64,000 nucleotides of DNA from Amycolatopsis sp. FDAARGOS 1241 (GCF_016889705.1 NZ_CP069526.1:4712001-4776000); one strand, 5' to 3'. Positions 34,913 to 44,557 are shown, counted from the first letter of the stretch. Numbers and translations: made by a program. The notes: generated from the sequence alone by a model not told the origin.

Positions 34913-35854
34913 ATGAACAACGACAAGGCGGAGCCGGACGCACTGGACGCGTACTCGGCAATCGTCACCTCCGTCGCCGCGCAGCTCACGCCGCGCGTCG
35001 CGGCCTTGAGCATCCGGTCGCGGGCCGGAGAAGCCGCCGGGTCGGCCGTCGTCCTGACCGGCGAATCCCACCTGATCACCAATTCCCACGTCGTCTCCGG
35101 CGGCACTCACGGCACCGCGGAGTTCGCCGACGGCACTGTCGCGCGGTTCGACGTCGTCGGCCGCGATCCCCTCTCCGACATCGCCGTGATCCGCGCCGAC
35201 CGGAAAATCCCCGCCCCGCCGGACTACGGCGACGCCGACAACCTCCTCGTCGGCTCCCTCGTCGTCGCCGTCGGCAACCCGCTCGGCCTCGCCGGCACCG
35301 TTACCGCGGGCGTGGTCAGTGCCCTCGGCCGCAGCATGCCGGCGCGCACCCGCACCGCCGCACGGCTGATCGAGGACGTCATCCAAACCGACGCCGCGCT
35401 GAACCCCGGGAACTCCGGCGGCGCACTGGCCGACAGCCACGGCCGGATCATCGGCATCAGCACCGCCGTCGCCGGCTTCGGCCTCGGGCTGGCCGTCCCG
35501 ATCAACGCCACCACGCACCGGATCATCCACGCGCTGATGCACGACGGCAGAGTCCGCCGCGCGTACCTCGGGCTGGTGACCACTCCGGCACCCCTGACAC
35601 CGGGTCAAGCCGAACGATTCGGCCAGCGCACCGCGATGCGCATCGTCGAGGTGGTGGAAGACAGCCCCGCCGCGCGCAGCGGACTGAAAGCGGCCGATTT
35701 GGTCCTCGCCGTCGACGGAGCCGCGCTCGGCAGCGCCCAATCACTCCAGAAACGCCTGTTCTCCGAGGCGATCGGGCAGCAGATGGAGGTCACCGTGCTC
35801 CGCAACGGCGCCCTCGTCGACGTGATCGCGGTACCGGCCGAACTCTCGGACTGA
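34913..35854 (+). CDS. HtrA/DegP-like serine protease without membrane anchor
   Basis: A 313-residue trypsin-like protease with one PDZ domain. Catalytic triad: H59 (ITNSHVV), D89 (LSDIAVI), S168 (NPGNSGGAL). PDZ from about residue 215 (MRIVEVVEDSPAARSGLKAADLVLAVDG). Actinobacterial HtrA proteins usually have an N-terminal membrane helix; here the N-terminus is short and polar, so it appears cytosolic. ATG 34913 is preferred over TTG 34904. Confidence 0.9.
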   Translation: MNNDKAEPDALDAYSAIVTSVAAQLTPRVAALSIRSRAGEAAGSAVVLTGESHLITNSHVVSGGTHGTAEFADGTVARFDVVGRDPLSDIAVIRADRKIPAPPDYGDADNLLVGSLVVAVGNPLGLAGTVTAGVVSALGRSMPARTRTAARLIEDVIQTDAALNPGNSGGALADSHGRIIGISTAVAGFGLGLAVPINATTHRIIHALMHDGRVRRAYLGLVTTPAPLTPGQAERFGQRTAMRIVEVVEDSPAARSGLKAADLVLAVDGAALGSAQSLQKRLFSEAIGQQMEVTVLRNGALVDVIAVPAELSD

Positions 35855-36252
35855 CCAGGAGAGCACCGGAACCCTCGGTGAAGGAACCTTTGCGATGTTC
35901 CGGCGCAGCAACGGTTTCTCCCAGAGTTCGCACCGCTCGGTCCACGAAAGATCGAGCAGTCGGGCGGCTCCCCTTGGGCCCCGACGCCCGCCCGACTGCT
36001 CGCCAGCCATTCTCGGGCAGACAACCGGCAGGCGACAGAGACGAAGGTCCTCACCCACCAATCTGTGGGCTCGTGAATAGTTCTCCGCGGGCGAAATCCG
36101 CGCAGTCCCCCGAATCGCATTGCCGGCACCGGGTTCGGATTCGTCCGTGGTCTCGACGCTGCCGACGATGTGGCCGGACGGTGAGCGGCGGGGTGGCCGC
36201 GGTCGCCGCGACGGCCTCCGCCGGCTCCGGCGCGGACCTTCGCCCGACCCGG
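35855..36252. other. Intergenic stretch without a supportable gene
   Basis: About 400 bases with no consistent coding bias on either strand. Confidence 0.25.
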
Positions 36253-36599
36253 TCACGGTGCGTGCCGGCCTGCGGGGCGGGATTCCTCGCCGTGGTGGAG
36301 TTCGCTGATCCAGCCGCACACCCTCGCGCACATCGCCGGCTCGGTCCCGCGGGCGTGGCCGACGAGGCGATCGCCCGACCACCGCATGGCGGCGACGACG
36401 CCGGGCCGAACCGGAGTCAGGCCGATCCTCCAGAGATCGCCCCTCGCTCGCCTTGCCATTCGGCCGTGGCCCAGCGACCGCTGGACGGCCGGCGGATGAC
36501 GGTCCACTCCGGCTCACCGGCCAACTGGTCCACGGCCCGCGGCAGCGACCTCCGCCGGGGGCGCCCGTGCGCCGGGGCGGTGTTGTTGTCAACGCTCAT
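36253..36599 (-). pseudogene. Small gene with apparent 1-base frameshift
   Basis: ATG 36599 has GAGGAAA upstream and encodes about 58 residues (LAGEPEWTVIRRPSSGRW in the middle) before a stop at 36417. The overlapping frame carries on as RPGVVAAMRWSGDRLVGHAR to TGA 36253 with good coding bias. The combined span is one base short of a multiple of three, as a single deletion would give. No family recognised. Confidence 0.35.
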
Positions 36600-36942
36600 C
36601 CGAGTTTCCTCGGTTCACACATTTTCACGTCGCGCCGCGAACTCTGACAGGTCGGCGCGCCCGCGGGACTCGCCTCGCGGGCGCAACGGTGCGGCAGTGC
36701 ACGATCACGACCCGTTGGTTCGTCTGCTGTTCACCCGATCGGCGTGTCATGAAGGGCTCGTGGACCGTGCAGGCAAGGCTGCACCGGACCGGAGGCGGCG
36801 ACGCACAAGCATGAACTCGCGCACGTCCGAGCAACCGGACACCCGGCTAGCGCATCCGGACGACCCGCACCCCGGCCGGGCCGCGCAAGCCCCGGGGGTC
36901 AGTCTCATTCACCCGCGTGCACTCATCCGGCAGGAGACAGCG
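36600..36942. other. Intergenic stretch
   Basis: About 340 bases. Ends with the ribosome site AGGAGA before 36943. No gene or clear regulatory element seen. Confidence 0.25.
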
Positions 36943-37080
36943 ATGCCAGTGACAGCCTCGAGCGAAACAGCCACCAAGAGCGACGTTCGCCCGTTCGCGA
37001 TCGACGTTGCCTGGGCCGTCTGGGCGCAGCCGCAGACCTTCGCGGAGAAGGTCCGGGCGCCCTTCAGGTCGCTGCGGTGA
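36943..37080 (+). pseudogene. Epoxide hydrolase reduced to its two ends by internal deletion
   Basis: A 45-residue frame. The first part (SDVRPFAIDV) is the start of the epoxide-hydrolase N-terminal domain; the last part (WAQPQTFAEKVRAPFRSLR) is like the C-terminus of the same family (xFxxWEQPxxFAEEVRAAFRxLR). About 340 residues between, including the catalytic domain, are missing, as from an in-frame deletion. The ribosome site (AGGAGA) and the stop overlapping the next gene (GTGA) are retained. Confidence 0.5.
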
Positions 37081-38062
37081 GCGCGATGGCCACGTTGCCG
37101 GTCGAGGGCGAGCTCCCGGACTTCGACGGCGCCACCGCGTGGCTCAACTCCGAACCGCTGACGCCGGACGGCCTGCGCGGCAAGGTGGTCGTGGTCCAGT
37201 TCTGCACCTTCTCCTGCGTCAACTGGCTGCGCACGCTGCCCTATGTGCGGGCGTGGGCCGAGAAGTACCGTGACGACGGACTGGTTCTGATCGGCGCCCA
37301 TTCGCCGGAGTTCCCCTTCGAGCACGATGTGGAGAAGGTCCGGTCTGCCCTCGACGGGATGGGCGTCACCCATCCGATCGCGGTCGACAACGACTTCGCG
37401 GTCTGGCGCGCGTTCGACAACGCGTACTGGCCCGCCTTCTACTTCGCCGACACCGAAGGGAGGCTCCGGCACCACCACTTCGGCGAGGAGAACTACGAAC
37501 GCTCGGAACGGGTCATCCAGCAGCTGCTCGCCGGCGCGGGCAACGACGATGTCGACGAGAACCTCGTCTCGGTCGAGCCGAGCGGCGTGTATCTCGCCGC
37601 GGACTGGGACACGCTGAGGTCCCCGGAGACCTACGTCGGCTACGGCCGGGCGAGGGGCTTTGCGTCACCTGGACCCGTCGAACCCGACCACGGCCGGGTT
37701 TACGCCGAGCCGTCGAACCTCGCGCTCAACCACTGGGCGCTCTCCGGCGACTGGACGGTGGGCAGCACCGTCACGACTCCCAACGAGCACGCGGCCGGAT
37801 CGTGTTCCGCTTTCTCGCGCGGGACCTCAACCTCGTGCTGGGCTCCTCAGCGGACGGCGAGCCCACGCGCTTCGTGGTGACGATCGACGGGAAGCCACCG
37901 CAGGGTGCCCATGGGCTCGACGTCGACGAACGGGGTGCCGGCGCCATCCTCGAGGAGCGGCTCTACCAGCTCATCCGCCAGGACGGTCCGATCATCGAGC
38001 GCACCTTCGAGATCACCTTCGCCGACGCCCGCGCCCAGGCCTACGTGTTCACCTTCGGCTAG
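37077..38062 (+). pseudogene. Redoxin (DipZ C-terminal-like) with frameshift
   Basis: A thioredoxin-like protein of about 328 codons. The N-terminal redoxin domain has VVVQFCTFSCVNWLRTLPYV near residue 40, where CxNC/CxNW is expected, and HSPEFPFEHDVEKV. After HAAG at about 37794 the frame is lost; one base restores the conserved C-terminal jelly-roll domain (FRFLARDLNLVLGSSADG to ITFADARAQAYVFTFG). The length is one base short of a multiple of three. GTG 37077 or ATG 37086 starts it. Could be a sequencing error rather than true inactivation. Confidence 0.7.
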
Positions 38063-38102
38063 CCACGTCCACCGGCATCGCGTTCCGACCGCGACGCCGA
38101 GA

Positions 38103-39191
38103 TCACGGCGCGTGCAGCGCGGACTTCATCTCCGCCAGGTAGGAGTTGTAGTCGGCCTGCGCGAGCACGGGATGGCTCCACGCGGGAGCCCACTTCGCCG
38201 GGTCCCAGACGGCGGCGTCGTTGGCGACGTCGGTGCGGATGGACGTATGGTTGGTGATCTTCACGACCGCTTCCTGCCCGGCCTTGGACACCATCCAGTC
38301 GTCGAAGAGCCGGGCGGCGTTCGGGTGCGGTGAGTTTTTCACGATGTCGATCAGGCTCAACGAGGCGGGCAGCGGCGCGGCATTGGCGAAATCCAGCTCC
38401 GCGGGTGTCTTCCGCTTGAGCGCGGAGGCCTTGTAGCCGTACGCGGTTGCCGCGACGAGCGGTTCGCCGGCCTGGACGTTGGTCAACGACGCAGTGTGGC
38501 TCTGCACGAAGCGAGGCGAGTTCTGCCCCAGCGCCTTCAGCAGTGCGAGCGCTTTGTCGTGTCCCATCGAGATGATGAGGCTGTCGTACCAGTTCACCGC
38601 ATACGGGTCGATCGAGAACTGCCCCTTCCACTGCGGTCGGGTCAGGTCCTCCCACGACTTCGGTGCCGTCAGGCCGCGCTGGCGCACCACGGTCGGGTTC
38701 CACGACAACACCGTGGTGAGCACGTACACCACACCTTGGTAGCCGTTCGGCAGCGTCAGGCCCGCGGGCAGTGCCGGCGCGTCCTTCGGCTGGTACGGCT
38801 GCAGCGCCCCGGCTTGGACCAGCTGGGCGATCTGCGGCCCTTCGCCGGAGACGACATCGGCGTTGTACTTTCCGCCGCGCTGCTCGGTGATGATGCGCTG
38901 CGGCAGTTCGGACGCACTGGGGCGCAAGGCATTCACCTTGACCCGAGGATAGCTCTTGGTGAACTCCGCGATGATGGGCTGCACGTCGGTGTCCGCGAAC
39001 GTCGTGTACCAGACGACGCCCCCCTCCTTCGCCGCGGCAGCCGCGAGCTGGTCCGGGGTCAGCTTGTCCGCCGCCGCCTGCGCGGCGGAGTCGTCGGCTT
39101 CGCCCGTGCCGCAGCCGGCGACGCCTCCGAGCGCGAGCAGCGCGGTGAACACGGTGGTGAGCGGCCGCCGGATCGAACGCCAAACGTTCAT
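38103..39191 (-). CDS. ABC transporter substrate-binding lipoprotein (iron/PBP2 type)
   Basis: A 362-residue secreted protein with a signal peptide ending in lipobox GVAGC (about residue 27). The mature part (GGVVWYTTFADTDVQPIIAEFTKSYP) matches Fe(III)/2-aminoethylphosphonate/polyamine-type class II binding proteins. No permease or ATPase is adjacent, so it is an orphan here. Confidence 0.88.
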   Translation of the reverse strand: MNVWRSIRRPLTTVFTALLALGGVAGCGTGEADDSAAQAAADKLTPDQLAAAAAKEGGVVWYTTFADTDVQPIIAEFTKSYPRVKVNALRPSASELPQRIITEQRGGKYNADVVSGEGPQIAQLVQAGALQPYQPKDAPALPAGLTLPNGYQGVVYVLTTVLSWNPTVVRQRGLTAPKSWEDLTRPQWKGQFSIDPYAVNWYDSLIISMGHDKALALLKALGQNSPRFVQSHTASLTNVQAGEPLVAATAYGYKASALKRKTPAELDFANAAPLPASLSLIDIVKNSPHPNAARLFDDWMVSKAGQEAVVKITNHTSIRTDVANDAAVWDPAKWAPAWSHPVLAQADYNSYLAEMKSALHAP

Positions 39192-39792
39192 TGCCGTTCC
39201 CTTCGGTGAGGGCGGCCCGTCGGTCGGCAAGGGCGGCAGCCCACCTCGTCGTGACTGCGGAAGCGGTGCGCCTCAGTATGGACTGATGGTAGGACTATTT
39301 GTCAACCAGCCCGAAAGCGTCCTGGAGGGCGTCGACATCGATGGCCTGGCGGTCCCGGCATGCAGACCGCGAAGGCTGCGCGGCCTGAGCGAGCAGGTCG
39401 GCGTCGCGGGACCCGGCCACGTCGAAGATCGCCTTCACCGGTTACAGCGCGGCTGCCCGCGCGAATCCACCACCGCGGTCCGCCTCCCCGGAGCCCGGCG
39501 TAGAGCCCCCGGTCACCTTCGCCCACCTGCACATACGTGCTGTCCTCAGTGCGGCGAAGCTCAGCCGAGCAGAGCCGCCGTTGAAGCACGGGCCCGGCAA
39601 AATTTTGCCCACCACCGATCACGTCCCAGCGTGGCGGGCGGAAACAGCGTTCGGTGAACTCCGCGAACACCGCTTTCCGGTGCGCCACGGTTTAACGTCG
39701 ATCCGTAAGGCGGCTGCCGGTTCCCAGGGTCCGCACCGGAGGGTGCGGCGAGGCGGCCGCGACTCGTCCCGAGGACAGCGGAGGGAGGTCGT
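39192..39792. other. Divergent region between the binding protein and murT
   Basis: Apart from the small frame at 39295-39438 no gene is supported. TATGGACTGATGGTAGGACTAT around 39277-39298 is AT-rich and may hold the binding-protein promoter. Confidence 0.25.
39295..39438 (-). CDS. Possible small ORF or C-terminal relic
   Basis: A 47-residue frame with good coding bias, ending ALQDAFGLVDK. A stop lies two codons before the GTG. It is upstream of the orphan binding-protein gene on the same strand. It may be the tail of a lost transporter or regulator gene; no family recognised. Confidence 0.3.
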   Translation of the reverse strand: MKAIFDVAGSRDADLLAQAAQPSRSACRDRQAIDVDALQDAFGLVDK

Positions 39793-41076
39793 GTGACCAG
39801 TCCCAGTCCGCCGGCCGACCTCGAGGCTCGAGCCGCGGTGTCCCCGGCGGCGCGCCGCCTTCCCGCGCGGACCCGGCTGGCCGTCGTGGCCGCCCGGTGC
39901 GCCGCCGCTGCCTCCCGCCGGCTCGGGCTGGGCTCCGGGGGTGTCATCGGCGGCCGGATCGCGCTCGCCGTGGACCCCCGCGCGTTGCAGCGCCTCAGCC
40001 ACGGCCGCACCGTCGTGCTGGTGACCGGCACGAACGGCAAGACGACCACGGCCCTGATGCTCAGCCGGGTGCTGCAGTCGCTCGGCGACGTCGCGTCCAA
40101 CGGCGATGGCGCGAACATGCCCGGCGGCGTGGCGGCAGCGCTGGCCGCGAAACCGGATGCGCCCGTGGCGGTGCTGGAGGTCGACGAGACGTACGTCCCC
40201 GCGGTCGCCGCCCAGATCCGCCCGACGTGCCTGGTGCTGCTCAACCTCAGCCGCGACCAGCTCGACCGGGTCGGCGAAGTGCGGAAAATCGAGCGCGAAC
40301 TCCGCGCCATCGCCGCGGCTCTGCCGGAGTCGACCGTGGTGGCCAACTGTGACGATCCCCTTGTCGCCTCCGCAGCTCTTGCTTCGTCGCGCCCGCTGTG
40401 GGTCGGCGCGGGACAACGCTGGCACGACGACGCCGTGGCCTGTGCTCGCTGCGGCCGAACCGTGCAGCGTTGCGCCACCGAGTGGCGTTGTGCGTGCGGA
40501 TTCTCCAGGCCTGCTCCACAGTGGACGCTCACCGGCGATGCGCTGCGCGGCGCCGGGGGAACGTCGTTCACCCTCGACTTGCTCCTGCCGGGGCGGGCGA
40601 ACGCCGCCAACGCGGCCATCGCGGTCGCCACCGCCGAACGCCTCGGCGTGGCACCGGAAGTCGCCCTCGCCCGATTGCGCGCGATCGGGGACGTCGCGGG
40701 CCGCTACCGGCGCGCCGACCACGAGGGCCACGCGGTGCGCATGCTGCTGGCGAAAAACCCCGCCGGCTGGCGGGAGACCCTGCCACTGCTCGATCCGCAC
40801 ACACCGGTCGTGATCGCCGTCAACAGCGGCGAAGCCGACGGACGCGACACCTCCTGGCTGTGGGACGTGCCCTTCGAACAGCTGGCCGGCCGCCCCGTCA
40901 TCGCGGCCGGCGAACGCGCGACCGACGTCGCCGTGCGCCTCACCTACGCCGAAGTGCGGCACACGCTCTGCCGCCGCCCGCTCGCCGCGGTCACGGCCCT
41001 GCCACCCGGCCCCGTCGAGCTCATCGCCAACTACACCGCCTTCCGCGACGCACACCACCAGCTCGGCCATGGCTGA
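39793..41076 (+). CDS. murT: Lipid II isoglutaminyl synthase subunit MurT
   Basis: A 427-residue Mur-ligase-like protein that with GatD amidates the D-Glu of lipid II. ATP-binding VLVTGTNGKTTTALML near residue 75, a four-cysteine zinc ribbon (CARC and CACGF, about residues 217-237), NAANAAIAVATA in the central domain and a C-terminal DUF1727 part. GTG start; overlaps gatD by 8 bases. The N-terminal 25 residues are an Ala-rich extension. Confidence 0.95.
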   Translation: MTSPSPPADLEARAAVSPAARRLPARTRLAVVAARCAAAASRRLGLGSGGVIGGRIALAVDPRALQRLSHGRTVVLVTGTNGKTTTALMLSRVLQSLGDVASNGDGANMPGGVAAALAAKPDAPVAVLEVDETYVPAVAAQIRPTCLVLLNLSRDQLDRVGEVRKIERELRAIAAALPESTVVANCDDPLVASAALASSRPLWVGAGQRWHDDAVACARCGRTVQRCATEWRCACGFSRPAPQWTLTGDALRGAGGTSFTLDLLLPGRANAANAAIAVATAERLGVAPEVALARLRAIGDVAGRYRRADHEGHAVRMLLAKNPAGWRETLPLLDPHTPVVIAVNSGEADGRDTSWLWDVPFEQLAGRPVIAAGERATDVAVRLTYAEVRHTLCRRPLAAVTALPPGPVELIANYTAFRDAHHQLGHG

Positions 41077-41791
41077 CTCCGGTGTGGCCATCGGCCTCGT
41101 CCTGCCCGACGTCCTCGGCACCTACAGCGACGGCGGCAACGCCCAGGTCCTCCAACGCCGCCTGCAATGGCGCGGGATCCCCGCCACCGTGATCGACCTC
41201 CGCCACGACGACGCCATCCCCGCGAGCCTCGACGTGTACCTGCTCGGTGGCGGTGAAGACGACGCGCAAGCACTCGCCGTCGACCACCTGCGCACCCACC
41301 CGGGCCTGCAGCGGGCCGCCGCCCAGGGCGCCGTCGTGTTCGGTGTCTGCGCGGGTTTCCAGGTCCTCGGCACCGAATTCACCACCTCCGACCGCACAAC
41401 GCACACCGGACTGGGGCTGCTGAACGCGACCACCACCCCCGGACGGCGGCGCGCGATCGGCGAGATCATCGTGGACGTGGCGCCGCCGGTCGGCCCGGAG
41501 CCGCTCACGGGCTTCGAGAACCACCTCGGGCGCACCCGGGTGGGCGCCGGTAGCCGGCCCATCGGGACGGTGCGCGCCGGCGTCGGAAACGGCGACGGCA
41601 GCGAAGGAGCCGCTACCGGGCGAGTGCTGGGGACCTACCTGCACGGCCCCGTCCTCGCCCGCAACCCCGCGCTGGCCGACCTGATGCTCGGCTGGGCCCT
41701 CGGCGGGCCGCCGGCCGCACTGGACCTACCCGAGGTCACTGCGCTGCGGGCGGAACGCCTGCGCGCAGCCAAACACGGCCGGGGGAAGTAA
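41069..41791 (+). CDS. gatD: Lipid II isoglutaminyl synthase glutaminase subunit GatD
   Basis: A 240-residue class I glutamine amidotransferase-like protein. Nucleophile C94 in VVFGVCAGFQVLG; catalytic His in TYLHGPVLARNP near residue 190; LLGGGEDD near 60. Provides ammonia to MurT. Overlapping murT, so the pair is made in step. Confidence 0.95.
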   Translation: MADSGVAIGLVLPDVLGTYSDGGNAQVLQRRLQWRGIPATVIDLRHDDAIPASLDVYLLGGGEDDAQALAVDHLRTHPGLQRAAAQGAVVFGVCAGFQVLGTEFTTSDRTTHTGLGLLNATTTPGRRRAIGEIIVDVAPPVGPEPLTGFENHLGRTRVGAGSRPIGTVRAGVGNGDGSEGAATGRVLGTYLHGPVLARNPALADLMLGWALGGPPAALDLPEVTALRAERLRAAKHGRGK

Positions 41792-41880
41792 CGACCGGGC
41801 CGGACGGGTTGCTCCGGCGGCGGGCACCCGGGCGTTCGCCGGGTCGCCGATGTTCAGCTCCAAGGTCAGCGCCCGCCCCG

Positions 41881-41905
41881 ATGATGTAGCACCCGGCTAC
41901 ATCAT
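41881..41905. promoter_or_regulatory. Perfect palindromic operator before the MFS gene
   Basis: ATGATGTAGC and GCTACATCAT are perfect 10-base inverted arms around ACCCG, ending 36 bases before the transporter start. The AT-rich arms make a terminator less likely than a repressor site. No regulator gene is adjacent. Confidence 0.6.
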
Positions 41906-41941
41906 GGCGAACACACGTTCGAATTCGGGACGCTGCCCGTC

Positions 41942-43162
41942 ATGACACAACGTGACTCCCGAGGGCGGCTGCCCGCTGCCTATCGGCGGCTGTGGTGGGC
42001 ATCGGCCGTGGACAACGTCGGAGATGGCGCGGCCGCCGCCGCAGTCCCTCTGCTGACCGTGATGATTTCTCGTGACCCGGTGCTGGTTTCGCTCGTCTCG
42101 GCGTCGAGCTACCTGCCCTGGCTGCTGCTGTCGCTGCCCACCGGAGCCCTGGTGGACCGGTCCGATCGGACGGCCCTGATGTGGCGATCGCAGGCTCTTC
42201 AGGCCGCGATCGTCACGGTGGTCGCGGTGCTGATCTGGCTCGGCTGGATCGACATCGCGGCCTTGGCCGTCATGGGCTTCGGACTCAGCGCGTGCGAGGT
42301 CGTGTTCGCCACCGCGTCACTGGCGGTCCTGCCGGACCTCGTCCCCGACGCGCTGCTGCACCGGGCCAACGCCAACCAGTACACGATCGCCAACGCGGGC
42401 CGGCTGTTCATCGGGCCGCCTCTCGGCAGCGTCCTGTTCGGGGCCGGCGCGGCATTGCCGTTCGGGGTGGACGCGGGCTCGTTCGCGCTGTCCGCTGTGC
42501 TGCTGGCGAAGCTTCCGCGCCGCCCGCGGACCCGCACGGTGCAGCCGCCGCTGCGGGCCGCGGTGGCCGAGGGCGTACGCTGGCTCGCCGGTCATCGGCT
42601 GCTGCGCACCTTGGCGGGTTTGCTGGCGGTCAACACGTTCTGCTTCCAGCTCGGCAACGTCACCCTCGTCCTGCTGGCCACCGAAACCCTGCACGTCGGC
42701 GGACGCGGTTACGGTCTGCTCCTGGCCGGGGCCGCGGTGGGCAGCGTGCTCGGCGGGGTGGTCAACGCACGCGTCCTCGCCAAGATCGGGGCGCTGCCCG
42801 CGTTGCTCACCTCGCTGATCGCCAACGTCGTCATCTTCGTGCTCATCGGCGCCGGCCCGAACGCGGTGGTGCTCGGTGCACTGCTCGGGTGCAACGGGTT
42901 CGCCACCACGCTCGGGAGCGTCGTCACGGTCAGCCTGCGCCAGCAAGTGGTACCCGCGCAGTTGCGGGGACGGGTGCACAGCGTCTACCGGATGCTCGGC
43001 TGGGGACTGATGCCGCTGGGTTCTCTCGCCGGCGGCCTCGTCGCCGACGCGTTCGGCATCCGTGCCGCGTACCCGGTCGCCGGCGCGTTGCGCGGTATCG
43101 CCTTGCTCGTCGCCCTGCCTGCCATCGTCTCGGCGATGCGGGCGGCGCGCACCTGCGACTGA
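41942..43162 (+). CDS. MFS transporter (drug exporter type)
   Basis: A 406-residue membrane protein with 10-12 predicted helices. SAVDNVGDGAAAAAVPLL in the first helix and GALVDRSDRTALMWRSQALQ as the loop 2-3 motif A place it with MFS exporters of the macrolide-efflux/enterobactin-exporter type. The palindrome upstream suggests it is induced by its substrate. Confidence 0.88.
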   Translation: MTQRDSRGRLPAAYRRLWWASAVDNVGDGAAAAAVPLLTVMISRDPVLVSLVSASSYLPWLLLSLPTGALVDRSDRTALMWRSQALQAAIVTVVAVLIWLGWIDIAALAVMGFGLSACEVVFATASLAVLPDLVPDALLHRANANQYTIANAGRLFIGPPLGSVLFGAGAALPFGVDAGSFALSAVLLAKLPRRPRTRTVQPPLRAAVAEGVRWLAGHRLLRTLAGLLAVNTFCFQLGNVTLVLLATETLHVGGRGYGLLLAGAAVGSVLGGVVNARVLAKIGALPALLTSLIANVVIFVLIGAGPNAVVLGALLGCNGFATTLGSVVTVSLRQQVVPAQLRGRVHSVYRMLGWGLMPLGSLAGGLVADAFGIRAAYPVAGALRGIALLVALPAIVSAMRAARTCD

Positions 43163-43198
43163 CCAACCCACCGCCGGACGGGATCCGCACCACACGGT

Positions 43199-44557
43199 TC
43201 ACGTCGGGGTCGGCGCCGGCGGCAGCCACAACCCGGCGTAGATCTCGCTGAGAACGGTGGGAAGCAAGGCGACTGCCGTGGCCCGGCCGTCCGGGGCCAA
43301 GGTCAAGCCGGCCCAGATGGTCAGCGTGACGTCGCCGGCCGGGTCGTATCCGATGAACGAGTTGAACCCCAGGAGTTCACCGCCGTGGTACCACATCGCG
43401 GCGTTCGGCGCGAAACGCTGGTAGGAGATTCCGTACCCGTACTTCTGCCCGTCGGGCGCGTTCGGGTCCTCGGGCTGCAGGCTGTCGAGCCATTGCCGCT
43501 GGAACTCGGCGTTGAAGACCTTGCCCGAGGTCAGTGCGCGGATCCACGTCGCCATGTCGTCCGAGGTGGAGATGGCACCCCCGGCGGCGGTGGCGTACGA
43601 CGGATTCTGGTGGGTGTAGTCGGTGGGCTGGAGGGTTCCGGCCCGGGCGGCTGCCTGCAGGTCAGGCGGGTACGGCAGGTCGACGAACGCGTCCGCGCTC
43701 CCACCGTAGCAATAACCGTGCGAGTAGCGCTGGGGCATGGAGGTGTCGGTGGCCGTGGGAAGCGAAGTCTGCCGCAGGCCGAGCGGCCCCCACAGCCGCT
43801 CCTGCATCTGCTGCGCCAAGGGGCGCCCGTCGACCTTCTCGGCCACCAGGCCCAGCAACGCGTAGTTGGTGTTGTTGTACTGGTACGCCGTGCCGGGCGG
43901 GAAGGGCGGCGGGCGCCGGAACGCCATGGCCAGCACGTCCTGAGGTGTGAAGACTTTCCCCGGGTCGGCGTCCAAAGCCGCCGCCAGCTCGGGTGCTTCC
44001 GTGTAGTCGTAAAGGCCGCTGCGCATCTTCAGCAGCTGCGCGATGGTGATGGTGTCGCCGCCCGGCACGCCGGAGACGTACCGCGACACCGGATCGCCGA
44101 ACCGGAGCTTGCCGTCTTGGGCGAGGAGCACGATCAGCGCCGAGGTCATGGTCTTGGTGTTGGAGGCGATGCGGAAGTGGGTGTCCGCCGCGGGCGGTGT
44201 GCTGGTACCCAGTTCCGTGGTGCCGACCGCCGCCGTGAAGGTGCCCTGCGGGGTGCGCAGCAGCACCGCCGCCCCGGGAACCATCAGCTCCTTGGCGGCA
44301 GTCGCCACGGTCGCCCGGAAAGCGGCCGGGTCGATGGGCTTCAGCGCGGACTGCCCCGGTCCGGCACCGGTCGTCGCGCCGGGCCGCGGCGGCGCCGGCG
44401 AGGTGCCGGGCGGCGTCGTCGGTGCCGACGGGGTGCATCCGGCGATCGCCAGGGCAACGCCGAACGCGAACCCGGCGATCCGCCGGGAACGCCCTTTCCG
44501 CGGGGGAAGTCCTGCGTCACGTCGGCTCGGTGGCGGCTGCGCTCGGGATACCCTCAT
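43199..44557 (-). CDS. Secreted serine hydrolase lipoprotein (beta-lactamase/D-Ala carboxypeptidase-like)
   Basis: A 452-residue exported protein: basic start, hydrophobic FAFGVALAIAGC with lipobox near residue 40, a Pro-rich linker, then a class C-like domain with SNTK (catalytic Ser and Lys near residue 134), YNN near residue 225 and a HGGELLGFNS loop replacing KTG. ATG 44557 gives a proper signal peptide; a longer frame to 44863 does not. Likely acts on peptidoglycan stem peptides or esters outside the cell. Confidence 0.88.
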   Translation of the reverse strand: MRVSRAQPPPSRRDAGLPPRKGRSRRIAGFAFGVALAIAGCTPSAPTTPPGTSPAPPRPGATTGAGPGQSALKPIDPAAFRATVATAAKELMVPGAAVLLRTPQGTFTAAVGTTELGTSTPPAADTHFRIASNTKTMTSALIVLLAQDGKLRFGDPVSRYVSGVPGGDTITIAQLLKMRSGLYDYTEAPELAAALDADPGKVFTPQDVLAMAFRRPPPFPPGTAYQYNNTNYALLGLVAEKVDGRPLAQQMQERLWGPLGLRQTSLPTATDTSMPQRYSHGYCYGGSADAFVDLPYPPDLQAAARAGTLQPTDYTHQNPSYATAAGGAISTSDDMATWIRALTSGKVFNAEFQRQWLDSLQPEDPNAPDGQKYGYGISYQRFAPNAAMWYHGGELLGFNSFIGYDPAGDVTLTIWAGLTLAPDGRATAVALLPTVLSEIYAGLWLPPAPTPT

